A stretch of DNA of 64,000 nt from an uncultured Erythrobacter sp. (GCA_947495695.1 CANLZP010000001.1:579069-643068); one strand, 5' to 3'; positions 44,667 to 53,292 are shown, numbered from the stretch's first letter. The notes: generated by a model from the sequence alone, not told the origin. Translations and numbers: made by a program.

Positions 44667-45784
44667 AATGAAACCGAATCTGACACGAGATCGACTGCCG
44701 TTTTGGCGAGAGCATCCGGGCTGGAAGATACCTGAGTGTCTAACATACGTTGGAAATCGGACCCCCGCCCTGTTGACCCCTGCATCACCGCGACCGGGAT
44801 CTCCATTGTCCAAGCATCAGCGATCACGCTCGACAATTGCCCGACATAGGCAGCCGCGTTTCGAGCGTTGTAATCGATAAAAGCCACCCTGTCTTGTGCA
44901 AGGTCTTCATAAGCATCTCTTGTATCTCGGGGATGCAGCTTGATCAGAATGTCGCAGGAAGACGGTAGCTCACGATCCAATGCGGCAATGATGTCTCTGT
45001 TCAGTGATGTGCTGTCGGCGCTAGCCCCATAAATTACAAAGGGTCTTTGGCTGGGATGCACCTGCCATCCGAGCTCAAATTTCTCAGGCGCAACCATCAC
45101 ATCTTCGCCCGAAGATAAACCAAAGAAATCCAGCGCGAAGGGGCGGCTAAATGGATAAATCAAAATGGCGCTGTCAACCTTCGCGCGATGCAATCTTGGA
45201 AACACGTTAAAGGCACCATGCTGCAACCCGATGTGGCGGATGCCTGTCTCTTCACTGATGAGGGCCAACACCATGGCTTTGCGATCGATATAGTAACCCG
45301 AATAGACAGTATCGATCTGTGCATGTCGAAGGACGACTTGCCGCAAATAGCACCATTCCAACAAGCAAACCGCATAATGCGCTGCTGCCCAAGCTGATTT
45401 GCGGTGCCATAGATGCAAAATAAACGGAGCATGAGCGGCAAGCGCGCAATAGTATCGCGCTACTGTTGCAAGGTTGAGAAATCTCCATGTGTGCTCAACC
45501 CAATCATACTCCAGATCGTCCATCGGCATCTCACCGGCCAGCACTGGCCGGAAAATCGCTCTCTTACGCGAGCCAATCACGATGGAATTGCCGGGAACTT
45601 TGGGTGTCTTGAAGCGCATCTGAAAGATGGCGCGAACGATTGGAAAGGCCGTCGCGGCGACTACATAGGTCCAGATTTCGTTGGGGCCAAAGCTAGGCCG
45701 TCCGGCTGCATCAGCCAAAACCTGGCGGTTGCGCAGAGACATCTCTGACGCGCGGAAGAGGCCGAGTTTTATAGGTATGTCCAC
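44663..45784 (-). CDS. Probable glycosyltransferase, polysialyltransferase/GT52-like
   Basis: The 373-residue protein has no clear membrane segment except a short hydrophobic stretch near 35-55. A Rossmann-like C-terminal half has FVIYGASADSTSLNRDIIAA and CDILIKLHPRDTRDAYEDL, then SSVIADAWTMEIPVAVMQGS. The LHPR(D/x) motif after a beta strand, followed by SxxxxA, is shared, from memory, with bacterial sialyl- and polysialyltransferase-like and CDP-glycerol transferase-like enzymes. With a NeuB fusion in the same locus, addition of a CMP-nonulosonate is an attractive but unproven role. The 3' end overlaps the acyltransferase start. Confidence 0.6.
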   Translation of the reverse strand: MDIPIKLGLFRASEMSLRNRQVLADAAGRPSFGPNEIWTYVVAATAFPIVRAIFQMRFKTPKVPGNSIVIGSRKRAIFRPVLAGEMPMDDLEYDWVEHTWRFLNLATVARYYCALAAHAPFILHLWHRKSAWAAAHYAVCLLEWCYLRQVVLRHAQIDTVYSGYYIDRKAMVLALISEETGIRHIGLQHGAFNVFPRLHRAKVDSAILIYPFSRPFALDFFGLSSGEDVMVAPEKFELGWQVHPSQRPFVIYGASADSTSLNRDIIAALDRELPSSCDILIKLHPRDTRDAYEDLAQDRVAFIDYNARNAAAYVGQLSSVIADAWTMEIPVAVMQGSTGRGSDFQRMLDTQVSSSPDALAKTAVDLVSDSVSL

Positions 45785-45812
45785 TGCTTCCCCTCTTCTC
45801 TATTATTGGCAC

Positions 45813-46832
45813 TCAATCGGATCGCTTGGAGCGGGGCGAAGTGAGTAAATACTCGCCGCTTTCCATTTTCACCAATGTGTCCGCCCACCGATCGATTGAA
45901 TATTTTTCAAAGAACCGCCCAATGCCGTTCTCATCTTGGGTGGCAAAGTCAGGCAAGGCCGCATCTGGCCCTTGAAGCACATGGATGGGCGCGTCAGCAA
46001 AAAATTCATAACGCTTGATAATGGAATTGGTTGTCAAAAGCGGCATTCCTGAAAACACCACCTCGAAAGTCCGCATGGTCAAACCGCTTTGGCGGTGGAA
46101 TTCAATATCCACCACCGCGGCGGATCGATCAATCACCTGAAGCAATTCGGCATATGGCATGGCCTGTTGGGTGAGAATGCCGTGATAGCCATAGATCTTT
46201 GCAGCGATCCAGAAGATCGCATGATGGACCAGGCTTTGGGTCTTGAGGTAAAACAAATACGGCCGGTCGGCTCGCTCCAACGCTTGGGATAGCCGGCCAA
46301 GCACCTGAATCCTGCGCAACTGCGCTGTGCCAACGAAGCTGACATCGTAATCCTTTGGGCCGCCAGCGCGTGCGTCCGGCTTTTCGGTGTGGCTATGAAA
46401 CAGCGGCAAGTGGCGCAGCCGAGCGTCGTTATCGCAATCCTCGGGATCAAAGCTGTAAACGGCGCTGGCCGCAGTAAAGGCCTCTTCATCAATCGGCTTT
46501 TGGGCGAGGCTGTCCCAACGATATATGACAATCGCTGCATTGGGCGCGCTCGCTTTGATCCGCGCAAAATCATTGCCCCGCAGTGTCTCTGGATTGATGA
46601 TAATTATGCGCTCGGCATCTATGCTTGTTGCGCGCCCAATAATCCGATCAAGATGTTTGCCGACAATCTTCGGGATGGCCCGCAACAAGCCAAGTCGCGT
46701 CAGCACCTTAGACACAACGCTGTTGCCTACACGTTCGTCGATCCATTCAACATCATGGCCAAGCCGCTCAAAGGCTTCACGCAGACGCGTCTCATAACCA
46801 AACGTACTTGGGGTCAGCAATAGTATCCGCAT
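45813..46832 (-). CDS. Probable glycosyltransferase (CgeB/GT1-like)
   Basis: From ATG 46832, which shares one base with the upstream stop (TGATG), the protein has 339 residues. It begins MRILLLTPSTFGYETRLREA, a GT-B-like opening, and has DYDVSFVGTAQLRRIQVLGR in the middle. The C-terminal donor part includes DIEFHRQSGLTMRTFEVVFS and GMPLLTTNSIIKRYEFF. The pattern 'Q.GLT.RTFE....G.PLLT' is typical of CgeB-like glycosyltransferases. Linkage and donor cannot be told. It lies between two other sugar-modifying genes in a translationally coupled run. Confidence 0.7.
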   Translation of the reverse strand: MRILLLTPSTFGYETRLREAFERLGHDVEWIDERVGNSVVSKVLTRLGLLRAIPKIVGKHLDRIIGRATSIDAERIIIINPETLRGNDFARIKASAPNAAIVIYRWDSLAQKPIDEEAFTAASAVYSFDPEDCDNDARLRHLPLFHSHTEKPDARAGGPKDYDVSFVGTAQLRRIQVLGRLSQALERADRPYLFYLKTQSLVHHAIFWIAAKIYGYHGILTQQAMPYAELLQVIDRSAAVVDIEFHRQSGLTMRTFEVVFSGMPLLTTNSIIKRYEFFADAPIHVLQGPDAALPDFATQDENGIGRFFEKYSIDRWADTLVKMESGEYLLTSPRSKRSD

Positions 46833-47875
46833 CAGACAAGTTTTTGGCTCACGAAGCTGTAAAGCGTCGACAGCCCGTCTTCGAGGGACACCTTTGGCGC
46901 CCAACCAAATTGTTCGCGAGTTCGCGCGGTCGAAGCGCAAGCGTGTCGCACATCGCCGCGCCGATATTGAGCACAAATTTGGGGTGGGGGTGCGCCGCCG
47001 ATCTGCGCCAACTTTGCCGCAACTTCCTCCAGTTCAATTCGCTCTCCGGACCCGCAATCGAATACTCCGGGATTGCCATGCCCCGTTGCAGCCAGCGCCA
47101 ACAAGGACGCCACGTCATCAACATGAACGAAATCGCGTGTGATGCCTCCATTCTCGAAAATGTCGGTCGCTTTGCCCGCCAGTGATTGCTTGATGAAGTG
47201 GATCAGAACCCCCGTGTATGGGTTGGTCAGCGATTGACCCGCGCCATAAACATTCTGCAGCCTGAAAATGAACAAAGGCACTTCAAAAGCTGCCGCCCAA
47301 TTCATCAGCAGATGTTCCTGCGACAGCTTTGTCGAGCCGTAAATGTTGATCGGCTTGGGCGTGTGCAGGCTCGCATCCATGTCAACCGGCTCTAGGCCGT
47401 CGAGCTCAAACTGCTGTGCTTCCAAACTTTGAAGCGGCCTCGGTTCGGGATAGGTAAGCGCGCCGGCCTGGTTGCAATACGGCCCCTCGCCATACACCGC
47501 CCTGGTCGAGCTTAGGATAATCCGCTCGGGCATCTCCCCGCGCGCTGAAAGGGCATCCAGCACATTGGCCAAGCCAAGCGTATTGACGCGAGCATTCAAG
47601 GCGCAATTTTCAAGCGACCGTCCAGTCCCGGTCTCGGCCGCGAGATAGATCATCGTCTTTGGAGCACCGCGCTCCTCCAACAAACCATCGATACTGTCGC
47701 GATCAGTCACGTCCCCAACGTAGAAATCAGCCCCGAGTTTGGTGAATGCACGGACAGATTCTGAATCGTGAACGACCGGCGAAAAATTGTCGAAGACGAC
47801 GACATTTTCAGCCCCCAACTCGCGGATTACGGAGGTGCCAATAAATCCGGCGCCGCCAACCAACAGATGTTCCAT
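46832..47875 (-). CDS. NAD-dependent sugar epimerase/dehydratase (extended SDR)
   Basis: The 347-residue protein starts MEHLLVGGAGFIGTSVIREL with the GxxGxxG motif. It has IYLAAETGTGRSLENCALNA and the catalytic region ILSSTRAVYGEG with NIYGSTKLSQEHLLMNW (YxxxK). The substrate part has RDFVHVDDVASLLALAATGH and ends GWAPKVSLEDGLSTLYSF. It resembles UDP-glucose 4-epimerase-like and CDP-paratose epimerase-like enzymes; the sugar is not deducible. It is encoded 31 bp after the candidate Wzy and overlaps the following glycosyltransferase by one base. Confidence 0.85.
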   Translation of the reverse strand: MEHLLVGGAGFIGTSVIRELGAENVVVFDNFSPVVHDSESVRAFTKLGADFYVGDVTDRDSIDGLLEERGAPKTMIYLAAETGTGRSLENCALNARVNTLGLANVLDALSARGEMPERIILSSTRAVYGEGPYCNQAGALTYPEPRPLQSLEAQQFELDGLEPVDMDASLHTPKPINIYGSTKLSQEHLLMNWAAAFEVPLFIFRLQNVYGAGQSLTNPYTGVLIHFIKQSLAGKATDIFENGGITRDFVHVDDVASLLALAATGHGNPGVFDCGSGERIELEEVAAKLAQIGGAPPPQICAQYRRGDVRHACASTARTREQFGWAPKVSLEDGLSTLYSFVSQKLV

Positions 47876-47906
47876 CAGATGTTTTCTCTTTTGCTAAAGT
47901 TCTTGG

Positions 47907-49175
47907 TCACGCGCCTTGCGTCGCAGGCTGGGTGGCGTGCTTCATAACATTCGAAGTGGCGCGCGCCTTTTGGGTTGGACGTTTACCGACGGCCAGTTCG
48001 GTGCGGTAAAGCACGATCAATATCGCGAGGATAATATAGGGCTGAAAAATCATCACGCCAAAGCTCTTCAGGCTGTAGGCAAATGCATAGGACAACAAGA
48101 ATATGTCAACATACAAGAGCTGCTTGGCCACTTTGTAAAGGCGCCAGAAAATGGCGGCCAAGACAGACACAAACAACAGGAATGAGGTAAAGCTCAGCGG
48201 GAAAAATCTGAAATCGTTAAAATAGTGCGGGACCGCTTCAAGGGGGTAGGTACCGCTGCCAACAGCAAAGAACCGCACGATAGTCGCGTAGCTTTCAGCG
48301 ATCGAACGATCATAGGATCTGAACAATATGCTGACGGAACCCTGTGTAAGCAGCCCCGTCTGCCAGATATAGGTCCCCACCGCAGCAGCCGTCAGCAGGA
48401 GCAGGCTCAACGCCATCCTGCGACTGGAAAAATTGTTGAACATATACAGCAGCGCGGTCACTAGCACCGCTGCCGCCAGTCCGACTGTGTTCGATGAAGA
48501 CAAGCTCAATACCAGTGCGGCAATCGAGGCAATCATCAGGCGCTTTGATAGCCTTCCGCTTCTCATCAGAAGCAACATGCAAACGAGCATGAAGGAAAAA
48601 TTGATGTGCGGCTCTGGCGCTACGCCGCTGGGAAGAACGTCTAAATCGAGGACGTTGAGAGTGGGTGTCGCATTGAGTGTAAAGTTGAAGATCAGCAGCG
48701 AGCGCAGCCTCAATTCGCCCATGTAATCGACCTTTCGAAAGACCGACTCATCCGAAAATGAATAAGGCAGATGGAGAACGTTGGTGCCCAATATGGCCAC
48801 CGCCAGCACGGTTATCAGAAATCCGTAAACGACCAGCGCGTGAGAAACCTTCACGAAATCGATTGTCCGGTCATAGATGGCAACGCTGGAAAAAATCATG
48901 ATCGCGGCAAGGCTGGCTGCTGTGATACGAACAAAATTGATGCTCGCGATTCCGTGCAAGTTGCCCATGACGAATTCATTGATCGCCAGTGCAAGCAGAA
49001 TGAACACGATGGCCGTAAATTTGATGCGCTTTATCGCTACCAAGGAAAGAGCCGCCAGCCCGATCACCGCGGCGTAAATCAATGTCGACGAGGCGCCGAA
49101 CATCAACATCGGCGCAAACGGTGTTGCTTCCAAAGTGAATATCAGAAGGACAATAAAGGCGGATATGCTCACCAT
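47907..49175 (-). CDS. Polytopic membrane protein, candidate O-antigen/EPS polymerase (Wzy)
   Basis: The 422-residue protein has 10-12 hydrophobic segments and a large loop near residues 165-195 (VLDLDVLPSGVAPEPHINFS). Another loop near 300-330 carries RSYDRSIAESYATIVRF. Low conservation and topology fit a Wzy polymerase, and the locus needs one. The C-terminal tail is basic and cytoplasmic. It overlaps the end of the preceding acyltransferase gene by 7 bp (49169-49175). The O-antigen ligase-like protein at 37800 is the rival for this role. Confidence 0.65.
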   Translation of the reverse strand: MVSISAFIVLLIFTLEATPFAPMLMFGASSTLIYAAVIGLAALSLVAIKRIKFTAIVFILLALAINEFVMGNLHGIASINFVRITAASLAAIMIFSSVAIYDRTIDFVKVSHALVVYGFLITVLAVAILGTNVLHLPYSFSDESVFRKVDYMGELRLRSLLIFNFTLNATPTLNVLDLDVLPSGVAPEPHINFSFMLVCMLLLMRSGRLSKRLMIASIAALVLSLSSSNTVGLAAAVLVTALLYMFNNFSSRRMALSLLLLTAAAVGTYIWQTGLLTQGSVSILFRSYDRSIAESYATIVRFFAVGSGTYPLEAVPHYFNDFRFFPLSFTSFLLFVSVLAAIFWRLYKVAKQLLYVDIFLLSYAFAYSLKSFGVMIFQPYIILAILIVLYRTELAVGKRPTQKARATSNVMKHATQPATQGA

Positions 49176-49573
49176 TCGCCCAACACATCCCCCGGTTGTC
49201 CGCGATATCCATGCGGCACTGATACGTTGCCAGAGATCACTGTATTCGGCGCGATTGTTGAAAATTCTCCGATCTTGAGATCGAAATATGAGTAATCCTT
49301 TTGGCCTTCATTCCAAACCCAGCGGGACGATTGGATATAGCAATAGCCATAGAACGCGACATTCGATCCTATTTCGACCGAACCGCCGCAATTGATGATG
49401 GTGCCCTTGCCGATTTTGACATTATCGCCGATCTTCAGCTGGCCATCTGCCGGCACCACAATGCGCACATCATCGTCAATCACGATATTCTCACCCAAGA
49501 CAATATTGTCTGAGTTGAAGCGCAGATCGGTACGGTTGCCAATCCGAGCCGAGTTTGGGAGCCTAAAGGTCAT
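49169..49573 (-). CDS. Left-handed beta-helix (hexapeptide) acyltransferase-like protein
   Basis: From ATG 49573, overlapping the upstream stop (ATGA), the protein has 134 residues, nearly all hexapeptide repeats: RIGNRTDLRFNSDNIVLGEN, VIDDDVRIVVPADGQLKIGD, then NVKIGKGTIINCGGSVEIGS. It ends soon after APNTVISGNVSVPHG, so it lacks the usual C-terminal helix. It may be a small transferase or half of a hetero-oligomer with the adjacent acyltransferase, whose stop overlaps this start. Substrate unknown. Confidence 0.75.
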   Translation of the reverse strand: MTFRLPNSARIGNRTDLRFNSDNIVLGENIVIDDDVRIVVPADGQLKIGDNVKIGKGTIINCGGSVEIGSNVAFYGYCYIQSSRWVWNEGQKDYSYFDLKIGEFSTIAPNTVISGNVSVPHGYRGQPGDVLGEW

Positions 49574-50139
49574 GTCCGCTCGCCCAGCTTTCTGGCCGGG
49601 ACGCCGCCCCATATCTCATATTCAGGAATTGATTTGGTTGCCACGCTACCAGCCGCCAGGATTGCGCCCTTGCCAATCGTAATACCTGGCAAAACAGCCA
49701 CTCTAGCGCCTAGCCACACATCATCTTCGATGGTGATCGGCGCAAATTCAAGTTCCTGGTCGCGTATCGGCTTGGAACGCGACGTACCGTGATTCCCGTC
49801 TACCAGATAACAAAATGGCGCGATCAGAACATTGCTGCCGATAGTGATCTGTTTCGACGCATAGATATACGCATAATCGCCAATTGTTGTGCGCGCGCCA
49901 ACCTTGATCTTGGCCTGCTCATTACAGGCGCATATTTGCGCGTTCTTCTTGATCACTGTTCCGGCACCCACCTCGACGTTGCGGGGGAACCGCAATATCT
50001 CAGTGCCGCGCTGAATGATGACCGACTTATCGAGAGCAACGCCTCGTTTGCGGTTGATGAAATTGCGCAGCCTATCTCGCCAAGAGACCTTCAAGTGACG
50101 ATGGAATTGGCTCACGATACTGCTCCACACAGCCGCCAA
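49570..50139 (-). CDS. Sugar O-acetyltransferase (WbbJ/maltose O-acetyltransferase-like hexapeptide enzyme)
   Basis: The 189-residue protein has a basic N-terminal region, then hexapeptide repeats: FPRNVEVGAGTVIKKNAQIC, IKVGARTTIGDYAYIYAS. The active-site loop is APFCYLVDGNHGTSRSKPIR with the catalytic His, and the end is DDVWLGARVAVLPGITIGKG followed by VPARKLG. This is the standard layout of acetyl-CoA-dependent sugar O-acetyltransferases. It probably acetylates a sugar of the repeat unit. Start ATG 50139; the 97-bp gap to the NeuB fusion gene holds no clear feature. Confidence 0.85.
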   Translation of the reverse strand: MAAVWSSIVSQFHRHLKVSWRDRLRNFINRKRGVALDKSVIIQRGTEILRFPRNVEVGAGTVIKKNAQICACNEQAKIKVGARTTIGDYAYIYASKQITIGSNVLIAPFCYLVDGNHGTSRSKPIRDQELEFAPITIEDDVWLGARVAVLPGITIGKGAILAAGSVATKSIPEYEIWGGVPARKLGERT

Positions 50140-50236
50140 TGAAATTGGTCTATTCGCTCTTTGCTGTCAGCCAAGAGAGCCGAGGCAAATCTCTCGAGCC
50201 GAAAACGAAACGGGGCGTTATGATGCTGGCAAATCA

Positions 50237-51922
50237 CTACGCCGCATCTCCGAACATGTCCCAAGAAAGAGCGTCCAGTGCCTCAATATCCTGGGTAGTC
50301 GTCTTTCCGACCAAATCAAAAAATTCAGTCGCATTGATGCCTGCAAGTGGTCGCAGCGCGATGAGGTCCTCCTCGGTCACGAGGTGGCCTGCCTGCACGT
50401 CATTTCTTAAAAACACACCTTTGCGGAAAGACGTCTGATGGTTGCGGCTCCGCTCCATCATTGTGAGGTGCTTGACGGGTGACCCCAGCCGCATGATCCG
50501 AACCCGCATAGCCTCGACGAATTCGGCAATATCCTTGTCGTCCAAAGAGACCAAATGATCACGGAAACCCGCATTTGACGTGTCGTCTGAGTAATGAAAC
50601 TCCAGAACTTGCGAACCCGCCGAAACGCTATCGAGCAATGTCTCATACCCAACAGTGTGGTCGGAATATCCAACCACGCAGGGGAACCTGCGCGCGAAAT
50701 CCGCAACAACAGCCAAATTGGCTTCGACCTGAGGGATCGGATACATCGACGTGCACTGAAGGACCGCCAGCTTTTCACGGTCGAGCCCGGCATCAAGCAC
50801 GGTTTTGACCGCGAGCTCGGCCTGATCAACCGTCGCCAATCCGGTGCTGATGACAAGCGGTTTGTCCAGCTGCGCAAGATGCCGCAACATGGGAGCGTTG
50901 TTGAGGTCGCCACTGCCGATTTTCAGGACATCGATGTCGTCCTGGTGGACGGCCATCTCTTCCAACGACCAAACCGACGCCGACGTATGTTTGCCGGCAT
51001 CCCTTATCATATCAAACAGCTCTTTGTACTGCTCGGGCGGTAGAGCAAACTTCTTGAAGTGGCTCCAGCGCACCGGGTCGAGCTTAGAATTGACTAGCAG
51101 ATCAGGCGAATAGATTTGCAATTTTATGGCATCGACATCGGTCGCACATGCAGAGGCAACGAGGTCCTTTGCGTATTCGAAATCACCTTCGTGATTTCCA
51201 CCAATCTCAGCGATCAAATAGGCACCATTTTCGCCGAGAAACGGCCGTTTGATGTCAAATTCTTTGCTCGTCTTGAAGATCTGATCCACACCTGAACCAC
51301 ATTCGCTCTCAACGATGTATCGCATGCGCTCAAGGTCACGATAGCTATCAACCGAAAGCTTCACCGATGCTGAGCCTTCGATCTCAAGTCGCTCGATCTT
51401 GTCGGTCAGTGAATACAGCAGAGGGAAAACATGCTCTCGCTCTTCCGAGGTCGCCTCGGCCAGGCTTGCCTCTTGCGATAGCAGCCATGCCACATTGACT
51501 GCTTCGATATGCTGCCCGCTGGATGCATTGGTTCCGACTGTCGTATAAATATCGTGCGATTTGTATGCCATCTGCGCATCCAGCCTGGCAAATGCCTGCG
51601 GAGAGGGAAGAACGCAGTCTCCATTGATGCGCACCGCGTATTCAGCAGTGGCCTTCCTTGTTTTAACCGCACTGACGAACCGGTCGAGCACGTCAAATTC
51701 ATCGCCACGAAGAACCGTGACTGAGGCGAGGCTTTCCAGCTCTTGGTAGATGTCATTTTCAGGCGTGTCGGGGCAAATGATGTTGATGTGCGCATCGGTA
51801 ATGTCCGATAAGCGCCCAATCAGTTGCTCGATCAAGCTGAGGCCGGCAATTGTCCGAAAGTGCTTGTACGGCAGTCGCGAACTGGTGACCCGGCACGGTA
51901 CAAAGATTTCATAGTTCGACAT
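50237..51922 (-). CDS. Fusion of a cytidylyltransferase-like domain (SpsF type) with a NeuB-type nonulosonate synthase and SAF domain
   Basis: The 561-residue protein starts at ATG 51922, which shares a base with the upstream stop (TAATG). Residues 1-220 are a sugar nucleotidyltransferase fold: FVPCRVTSSRLPYKHFRTIA (the R-x3-S-R-L-P-x-K motif of CMP-sugar synthetases), then AVRINGDCVLPSP and VKLSVDSYRDLERMRYIV. Residues 232-480 are a NeuB domain: YLIAEIGGNHEGDFEYAKDL, DAIKLQIYSP, and VVGYSDHTVGYETLLDSVSA. Residues 498-555 are a SAF (antifreeze-like) domain, FRKGVFLRNDVQAGHLVTEE. In Bacillus spsE and spsF are separate genes. A single chain could make and activate a sialic-acid-like sugar. No precursor genes are nearby. 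Confidence 0.88.
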   Translation of the reverse strand: MSNYEIFVPCRVTSSRLPYKHFRTIAGLSLIEQLIGRLSDITDAHINIICPDTPENDIYQELESLASVTVLRGDEFDVLDRFVSAVKTRKATAEYAVRINGDCVLPSPQAFARLDAQMAYKSHDIYTTVGTNASSGQHIEAVNVAWLLSQEASLAEATSEEREHVFPLLYSLTDKIERLEIEGSASVKLSVDSYRDLERMRYIVESECGSGVDQIFKTSKEFDIKRPFLGENGAYLIAEIGGNHEGDFEYAKDLVASACATDVDAIKLQIYSPDLLVNSKLDPVRWSHFKKFALPPEQYKELFDMIRDAGKHTSASVWSLEEMAVHQDDIDVLKIGSGDLNNAPMLRHLAQLDKPLVISTGLATVDQAELAVKTVLDAGLDREKLAVLQCTSMYPIPQVEANLAVVADFARRFPCVVGYSDHTVGYETLLDSVSAGSQVLEFHYSDDTSNAGFRDHLVSLDDKDIAEFVEAMRVRIMRLGSPVKHLTMMERSRNHQTSFRKGVFLRNDVQAGHLVTEEDLIALRPLAGINATEFFDLVGKTTTQDIEALDALSWDMFGDAA

Positions 51923-53136
51923 TAGCAATGCCCTTCAGCGGTCATTTCGGTGCTGATTTCCAAGAGTGTAGCAATCGATTCACGCGAACAGCCGCGACGA
52001 AACCCTGTTAGTCCACCAGAGTGCAAAACGACACGGTTTTCCTCGAATAGGGTTCTGGAATTTTCTTGCCGTTTTACGCCACCCGCCATCGTCCAATAGA
52101 GCGAACTTTCCAGCTTTACGCCGGAAATGACAGAATTGCTCTCAAACAGCTTCATTGCCAGCGGAGCAATTTCGAAGAAGCGCAGCGGCGCCAGACGATC
52201 ACTCATCGAATGCACGACAAACGATGTGATCCCGTCAAACATCGGGCTTTCATCCAGAAATCCGCGCAAGTCGCCAAACTGATTGACCTTGGACCATGGA
52301 ATAAACCCATCGCCCTCTGCAGCTCCATCACGGACGATAACACGCGTGTTCTGGCCCCAGCCTTCAACAAAGCGCCTGTGCTTTTCCAGACTGTCGCCCG
52401 TGTAGAAATCGGGATGGCTCGGAAATGCGAGAATGTGCTGAACATCATCCCCCACCCGCATGGCTTGATCGGAGGCATAAGCAGCAATCATTTCAACCCG
52501 CGCATTAAACAGGCTCGCCTTGTTATGCGACATGCTGCGGTGGCCACGGCGATATTGAAATATCGGCTCGGTGATATGGTGAAGCGCCTGTTTGCGGAAT
52601 TTGAGATAGAGATCAAACCCGTCATTGCGCGAGAATTGTTCGTAATAACCGCCAAAATCGAGCAGCTTGGCACGATTTATTACAGTGCAAGCGCCATGGA
52701 AGGGCTCGTCATGGATCGGGCCATCCGAATTCTCGCCTCGCGGCAGGATTTCCTGCGTCGAGAAAATCTGGCTGTCAAAATCCATCAGATGATAATTGCC
52801 ATAGATCAAATCTGGCTGATGCGTGGTAATCGCAGAATGTACCAATTCTATGAAATTGGGCGACAAGGTGTCGTCAGCATCAAGCCTGACAATAAACGGC
52901 TCGTCCGAAGTTTTGGCAATATGATTGCCGATCTTCGAGATCGACAAATTGGGAAACTCTTCGAATTTCCAGCCATGTTTCGCGCAAGTCTCGTGCAAAA
53001 ACTGACGAGAGCCATCTGACGAGCCATTGTCGATGCAAGTAACTGCAAAGTTCTGGTCCGTTTGCGCGAGGAGAGACGCAATCGCCTCGCCAAGATAATG
53101 GCCGTAATTGTAATTTAGGAGGTAGATCCTCAGCAT
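51922..53136 (-). CDS. Family 2 glycosyltransferase
   Basis: From ATG 53136, with GGATAGG before it, the gene encodes 404 residues. The GT-A domain (1-220) has YLLNYNYGHYLGEAIASLLA, VTCIDNGSSDGSRQFLHETC, and FIVRLDADDTLSPNFIELVH with the DxD motif. A DGFDLYLKF acceptor motif follows at about 180. The second half (about 230-400) is not part of the catalytic fold and has no recognised domain; it includes VRDGAAEGDGFIPWSKVNQF. The enzyme should add one sugar to the lipid-linked repeat unit. The gap to the dehydrogenase gene holds an inverted repeat at 53251-53280. Confidence 0.88.
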   Translation of the reverse strand: MLRIYLLNYNYGHYLGEAIASLLAQTDQNFAVTCIDNGSSDGSRQFLHETCAKHGWKFEEFPNLSISKIGNHIAKTSDEPFIVRLDADDTLSPNFIELVHSAITTHQPDLIYGNYHLMDFDSQIFSTQEILPRGENSDGPIHDEPFHGACTVINRAKLLDFGGYYEQFSRNDGFDLYLKFRKQALHHITEPIFQYRRGHRSMSHNKASLFNARVEMIAAYASDQAMRVGDDVQHILAFPSHPDFYTGDSLEKHRRFVEGWGQNTRVIVRDGAAEGDGFIPWSKVNQFGDLRGFLDESPMFDGITSFVVHSMSDRLAPLRFFEIAPLAMKLFESNSVISGVKLESSLYWTMAGGVKRQENSRTLFEENRVVLHSGGLTGFRRGCSRESIATLLEISTEMTAEGHC

Positions 53137-53250
53137 CGTTTGCCTATCCAGCGCAGCCATAATGTATCTTGCGCTTAGTCCCTCACAATCGAGGCCTGGC
53201 CCTGTACGGCACCAGACTCAATTCGAATGAATATTGCTTGAGCGATCTCG

Positions 53251-53280
53251 CTAGAAAGCTTCAAAACCCGGTCTTTCTAG
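53251..53280 (-). other. Intergenic inverted repeat (hairpin) inside the polysaccharide operon
   Basis: CTAGAAAG (53251-53258) and CTTTCTAG (53273-53280) are an exact 8-bp inverted repeat with a 14-nt loop. It lies 13 bases after the stop of the nucleotide-sugar dehydrogenase and about 115 bases before the GT2 start, in a 156-bp gap. No T run follows on the minus strand, so it is not a classical terminator. It may stabilise the upstream mRNA or be an attenuator. Confidence 0.5.
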
Positions 53281-53292
53281 AGCGTAATTCCA

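Noticed and set aside
52066..53019. Open frame of 317 codons on the plus strand across the GT2 gene
   Set aside because: Antisense shadow; the GT2 frame has the DxD and acceptor motifs and the coupled start and stop positions.
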